Shown: one piece after another, positions 60,771-64,000 of the stretch | Layout: the number at the start of each line of letters is the position of its first letter | How positions within the stretch are numbered: the first letter of the stretch is position 1 | NCBI GenBank assembly: GCA_031261445.1 | Contig: JAISJQ010000044.1 | Location: forward strand, 1-64,000 | Direction: 5' to 3' | DNA length: 64,000 nucleotides | Source: Oscillospiraceae bacterium | GTDB taxonomy: Bacteria > Bacillota > Clostridia > Oscillospirales > Acutalibacteraceae | Made by a program: the position numbers and the translations under genes | Notes under the pieces: generated by a model | Seen by the model: the letters and a program-made list of their open reading frames with translations, nothing else | Database searches by the model: none | Told to the model about the DNA's origin: nothing

Positions 60771-61226
60771 ATGAGCACATTCAACATCAGCGCACGCGAG
60801 AGCGTGACCGTCATTTCTCTGAGCGATTGCCCAGCGGGGGCGACATTTTTGGCGGAGGTCTTTGGGCGCTTCGCGGACAGCGTGAACGTGGACATGATTG
60901 CGCTCACGCCCGGCAGCAGTGGCTGCACGGCGGTGTCGTTCACGCTGGACACCGAGCAGTTCGCGCCCGCGTTGGCCACCACGGGGGCGCTGCAAAAGGA
61001 GTACCCGACACTCAAAGTGAGCGTCAGCACGGGCTACACCAAAATCACCGTGGGCAGCGCGGCCATGGAGGACGCCAAGGGCGTGGCGGCGCAGGTGTTC
61101 GCGCTGGTGGAGCGCGTGGGCGCGGACCTGCGCATGGTCACCACCGCGCTCACGGAGATCAGCCTCCTTGTGCCCGAAGCGGACGCCACGGTGACCATCG
61201 CCGCGCTTGGTGTCCTGAAGGCGTGA
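60771..61226 (+). CDS. Stand-alone ACT-domain protein (aspartokinase regulatory-like)
   Basis: A 151-aa protein after GGAGAA. Two ACT-like repeats: residues ~8-75 (VTVISLSDCPAGATFLAEVFGRFADSVNVDMI) and ~82-151 (LKVSVSTGYTKITVGSAAMEDAKGVAAQVFALVER...ISLLVPEADATVTIAAL). This looks like the C-terminal regulatory part of aspartate kinase without the kinase domain. In a lysine/DAP operon it could sense lysine or threonine for a separate aspartokinase. GTGA overlap with truA. Confidence 0.85.
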   Translation: MSTFNISARESVTVISLSDCPAGATFLAEVFGRFADSVNVDMIALTPGSSGCTAVSFTLDTEQFAPALATTGALQKEYPTLKVSVSTGYTKITVGSAAMEDAKGVAAQVFALVERVGADLRMVTTALTEISLLVPEADATVTIAALGVLKA

Positions 61227-61987
61227 GCACATTTTTACTCTCCCTGTGCTTTGATGGCACGGACTATCACGGCTGGCAGGTGCAGGATAACGCCGTGAGC
61301 GTGCAGGGGACGCTCCACCGCGCCTTGCGGGTGCTTGATGAGACCGCGCCCATCCCGCGCGGCTGCTCCCGGACGGACGCAGGCGTGCACGCGCGTATCT
61401 TCTGCTGCACCGTGCGCACAGAGCGCGTGTGGGAAACGGACGCGCTCGTGCGTGCACTGAACGGCAACCTGCCCCGCAGCATTCGCGTACTGTCGGCGCA
61501 GCCCGTTCCCGCGACCTTCCACCCGCAGTACGACTGTCTGGGCAAGCAGTACGCGTACCAAATCTGGAATGGCGCAGTCGAAAACCCCTTTTTGTTGCGC
61601 TATGCGCATTGGGAACGCCGAGCGCTGGATGCGGAGCAACTCAGCCAGCTGGCTCAGCCACTCATCGGCGCGCACGATTTCGCGGCGTTCTGCGCGGCGG
61701 GCGGCGAGACCAAAAGCACCGTGCGCACCATCACCCGCGCCGACTTTGCCCGCCGGGGCGACCTGGTGACCTTCACCGTGGCGGCCGACGGCTTCCTCTA
61801 CAACATGGTGCGCATTCTCGCCGGGACGCTCCTGCAGGCGCACTTGCAGCCCGACAAAGTGGGGGACATCCGCACGATTTTGGCCTCTGGAAAGCGAGAG
61901 AACGCGGGGGTTACTCTGCCGCCGCAAGGGCTGTTTTTAGAAAAAGTCTGCTATCTGCAGGGCAACTACGAGGGAGGGCACGTGTGA
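61223..61987 (+). CDS. truA: tRNA pseudouridine(38-40) synthase
   Basis: GTG start overlapping the upstream stop; the longer call is out of place. The protein is 254 aa. FDGTDYHGWQVQ, catalytic Asp in SRTDAGVHARIF, FHPQYDCLGKQYAYQIW, and FTVAADGFLYNMVRILAGTLL. Normal TruA size. Confidence 0.96.
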   Translation: MSTFLLSLCFDGTDYHGWQVQDNAVSVQGTLHRALRVLDETAPIPRGCSRTDAGVHARIFCCTVRTERVWETDALVRALNGNLPRSIRVLSAQPVPATFHPQYDCLGKQYAYQIWNGAVENPFLLRYAHWERRALDAEQLSQLAQPLIGAHDFAAFCAAGGETKSTVRTITRADFARRGDLVTFTVAADGFLYNMVRILAGTLLQAHLQPDKVGDIRTILASGKRENAGVTLPPQGLFLEKVCYLQGNYEGGHV

Positions 61988-63081
61988 AAAAGATCCAGAA
62001 AAAAGATCTGCCCCGCGTGGTGGGCTTTTCCATTGCGGGGCTCATTGTGTTGACGCTACTGATTTTGACGATTCGCAGCGACGGCGGCGGCTTTGCGCAA
62101 TTGTTCCCGCAGGAGGAAGGCGTGGGCTTCCCCTATGACGCGGGGACGGCCGCCCTGCGCCTGTTGCCGCAAGCGCGTGGCGTGGAAATCCTCAGCGCGG
62201 ACGGCGTGACACTGCTGGACAAAAAAGGTGAGGAACTCTACACCCGCCGCTTGGATTACACCGACCTCATCGCCGCCTCCGCAGAGGGACGCACATTGGT
62301 GGCCAACCGCGTGGACGGGCGGTATTTTCTGCATAACGCAAAAAAAAAGCTCTTCGAGGGCACGCTCACGCGCCCCGTCACCTCCGTGGCCGTCAGCCGA
62401 AAACAGGCGGCACTGGTGAGCCAAACAGCCGCCGGGCTCTCGCGCGTGGAGGTGCTGGATGAAGACGGCGCGGTGGTGTTCACCTGGGAAACGCGGGAGG
62501 GGCGCATTGTCTCGGCGGCGCTCTCGCCCAACGACAAACTGCTGTGTATCGCGCTCCTGCGCGTGTCGGAAGGGGAGCGCAGTGGCAGTGTGCACACGTT
62601 CAACCTCAAAAAGAACACGGAGCAAAGCACGTGGGAGTTGCCGCTCGATACCCCCCTGCGCGTGGGCTTTACGGCGCAAAATCGCCCGTATTTCCTGACG
62701 GATCACGCGCTCCAGTGGGCGAACCAAAACGAGGCGCTAGAGGGCGTGGCGTTCAACACCGACACCCTAGAGCGCTTTGCGTTTGCGCCCGGCGGACAAG
62801 CCGCGCTGATTTTGCGCGGGGCGGACGGCGCACAGCGATTGGTGGTCTATAGCAGCAAAGGCGCACTGGCTTGGGAGAAGCCTTGCGGCGCGGCGGACGG
62901 CTTGGCGACAGACGGCGAGCACACCGTGCTCTTGGCGGAGAAAACGCTCACGCTCTATGACAAAGTCGGGCAGGTGCTGGGGATGGCGGACGCGGGCGAA
63001 GCACTCGACACGCTGTGCGTCAGCGGCAAAACGGTCTATGGGCTCACGGTCTCGGGCGTGGTGGTGTCGTTTGTGTTTTGA
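61984..63081 (+). CDS. Membrane-anchored beta-propeller protein (DUF5711-like)
   Basis: GTG overlaps the truA stop. The protein is 365 aa. A basic N-terminus (MKKIQKKDLPR) precedes one membrane helix (~13-33, VVGFSIAGLIVLTLLILTI). The rest is extracytoplasmic with ~40-residue repeated strands (VEILSADGVTLLDKKGEELY, VEVLDEDGAVVFTWETREGR, LVVYSSKGALAWEKP, LTLYDKVGQVLGMA) like propeller blades. It resembles the DUF5711 proteins common in Oscillospiraceae. Function unknown. Confidence 0.75.
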   Translation: MKKIQKKDLPRVVGFSIAGLIVLTLLILTIRSDGGGFAQLFPQEEGVGFPYDAGTAALRLLPQARGVEILSADGVTLLDKKGEELYTRRLDYTDLIAASAEGRTLVANRVDGRYFLHNAKKKLFEGTLTRPVTSVAVSRKQAALVSQTAAGLSRVEVLDEDGAVVFTWETREGRIVSAALSPNDKLLCIALLRVSEGERSGSVHTFNLKKNTEQSTWELPLDTPLRVGFTAQNRPYFLTDHALQWANQNEALEGVAFNTDTLERFAFAPGGQAALILRGADGAQRLVVYSSKGALAWEKPCGAADGLATDGEHTVLLAEKTLTLYDKVGQVLGMADAGEALDTLCVSGKTVYGLTVSGVVVSFVF

Positions 63082-63122
63082 TGTCCCATCGGGGCGAACA
63101 TTGAGAAAAGGAGGCGGATAAA

Positions 63123-63734
63123 GTGCCAAAATTCGGACTTTTCGGCGGGAGCTTTGATCCGCCGCATATCGGACACCTGCGCTTGGCCGTGGCGGCGGCC
63201 AACGACTTGGGACTAGAGCGCGTGTTCATTGTGCCCAGCGGGCAGTCCCCCGGCAAGCACACCTCCTTTGCGGACGACTACGACCGCTTGCTCATGTGCC
63301 AGATGACCTTTGGCGGGGTGGACGACCGCTTTTGCGTGGACGATCGCGAAATTCGCCGTGGCGGCGTGAGCTACACCATCGACACCCTGCAGGAGCTACA
63401 GGAGGAATACGCCAGCAACATGGATGCCAGCAAATCGTGGTACATCATCGCGGGTGCGGACTGTCTGGAGCATTTTCACTCTTGGCATGAGTACCGCAAA
63501 ATCCTGAAGCTGGCCACGCTGGCCATCGCCCGGCGGGAACAGGGCGGAGCGCCCTTTAAGCACGCCGGGCTCAGCCCCACAGAGCGCGGACGCGTGCGCT
63601 TTATCGACGTAGAACCCACGGTGGTCAGCTCCACCGAAGTGCGCAGCGCGATTTTGGGCGGCGGCGCGTGGACACCGCTGGTCACCACCGCCGTGGCGGA
63701 ATTTATCCAGACGCAGGAGTTATACGCGGGCTAG
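63123..63734 (+). CDS. nadD: Nicotinate-nucleotide adenylyltransferase
   Basis: GTG start after GGAGG. The protein is 203 aa. FGGSFDPPHIGHLRLAVAA (GxFxPxHxGH), FIVPSGQSPGK, DNLGREQ-like SWYIIAGADCLEHFHSW, and C-terminal TVVSSTEVRSAI (SSTxxR). NAD synthesis. The usual followers yqeK and rsfS are absent. Directly after the TAG a CAGAGGA array begins. Confidence 0.95.
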   Translation: MPKFGLFGGSFDPPHIGHLRLAVAAANDLGLERVFIVPSGQSPGKHTSFADDYDRLLMCQMTFGGVDDRFCVDDREIRRGGVSYTIDTLQELQEEYASNMDASKSWYIIAGADCLEHFHSWHEYRKILKLATLAIARREQGGAPFKHAGLSPTERGRVRFIDVEPTVVSSTEVRSAILGGGAWTPLVTTAVAEFIQTQELYAG

Positions 63735-63845
63735 CAGAGGACAGATATCAGAGGACAGAGTGCAGAGTTGCGCCCGAAAATCTGTCTTCTGCTCTCTGAC
63801 CTCTGCATTCTGTACAGCGGACGCGCAGGGGCGCGCGCCCCTACA
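63735..63845. repeat. CAGAGGA array with inverted half and a reversed GTAGGGG palindrome
   Basis: CAGAGGA-CAGATAT-CAGAGGA-CAGAGTG-CAGAG begins at the base after the nadD stop. Core TTGCGCCCGAAAA, then TCTGTCTTCTGCTCTCTGACC and ACAGCGGACGCGCAGGGGCGC palindrome (about 63814-63843). Confidence 0.88.
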
Positions 63846-63883
63846 TAATGTTTATGAGATGCTCGTGGGAATCACAAAAACGC

Positions 63884-63912
63884 TTGACATGTTTTGTGAA
63901 GTGTGTTATACT
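63884..63912 (+). promoter_or_regulatory. Consensus promoter of the right-edge mini-gene
   Basis: TTGACA (63884-63889), 17 bp, TATACT (63907-63912). Confidence 0.82.
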
Positions 63913-63954
63913 CATGTTAACAGCTCAAGCGAAACGATGAAAGGGGGTCTTGGC

Positions 63955-64000
63955 ATGTTGGATGCATTGTCTCTGTTGGCAGATGCCCTGGCCGGTGCGG
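63955..64000 (+). CDS. Start of a short hydrophobic protein (partial)
   Basis: ATG 63955 follows AAGGGGG and a consensus promoter. The readable peptide is MLDALSLLADALAGA, a Leu/Ala amphipathic helix. It is cut by the window end. The set-up matches the two other mini-genes in the window. Confidence 0.55.
   Translation, partial: MLDALSLLADALAGA

Overview
The window looks like a chromosome segment of a GC-rich, low-redundancy Firmicute, most likely an uncultured Clostridia/Oscillospiraceae-type gut bacterium. This is inferred from strong GGAGG-type ribosome binding sites, many textbook sigma-A promoters (TTGACA-N17-TATACT, often with extended -10), frequent GTG/TTG starts, PcrA/SpoIIIE/ClpX/DapAB proteins of Firmicutes type and a class B sortase. 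No rRNA, tRNA, prophage, insertion sequence or CRISPR array was seen.

Layout. 1-6.4 kb: a 45-aa mini-gene, a truncated rhuM relic, a CorC/HlyC membrane protein, an ECF sigma/anti-sigma pair and a Gly/Cys-rich peptide gene. 6.5-20.3 kb: asnS, trmFO, cinA, an unusual class B sortase with a Pro/Met-rich N-terminus, a zinc-ribbon membrane protein, a MinD-like ATPase, an RsmC-like methyltransferase, a GH28 glycosidase, a degenerate nicotinate phosphoribosyltransferase and pcrA. 20.6-26.6 kb: an ABC ATPase, a giant FtsX-type permease and two paralogous membrane proteins with Pro/Tyr-rich tails. 26.9-33.8 kb: nudF, an M14 peptidase, a cadmium/zinc ATPase with its ArsR-type repressor, a 41-aa mini-gene, paaK-like, GNAT and dut. 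34-46.4 kb: uvrC, ftsK/spoIIIE, tig-clpP-clpX, an AEC transporter, alr, a half-size DMT protein and ruvB. 46.6-56.3 kb: an eight-gene operon starting with a radical SAM protein and continuing with ddhA-ddhB-ddhC, a YerE-like TPP enzyme, a reductase, a GT2 and a TylF-like methyltransferase. It is best read as CDP-3,6-dideoxyhexose / yersiniose-type branched-sugar synthesis. 56.6-64 kb: queA, asd-dapA-dapB, a stand-alone ACT protein, truA, a beta-propeller membrane protein, nadD and a third mini-gene cut by the window edge.

The most striking feature is the repeat content of the intergenic DNA. At least five families of degenerate heptanucleotide arrays (units like TAGTGAA, TGAACAA, CAGAGGA, TAGATGT, TGAGGAT), usually with an inverted second half, are mixed with about 40 short GTAGGGGC...GCCCGCTG palindromes. 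In about ten genes the stop codon lies inside, or directly abuts, the first heptad of an array. The one family without stop words (CAGAGGA) is translated inside or at the end of three genes (queA, the RsmC-like gene, the rhuM relic). This resembles Rickettsia palindromic elements and cyanobacterial heptameric repeats in style. All calls are by eye from sequence and the ORF track; no database search was run.
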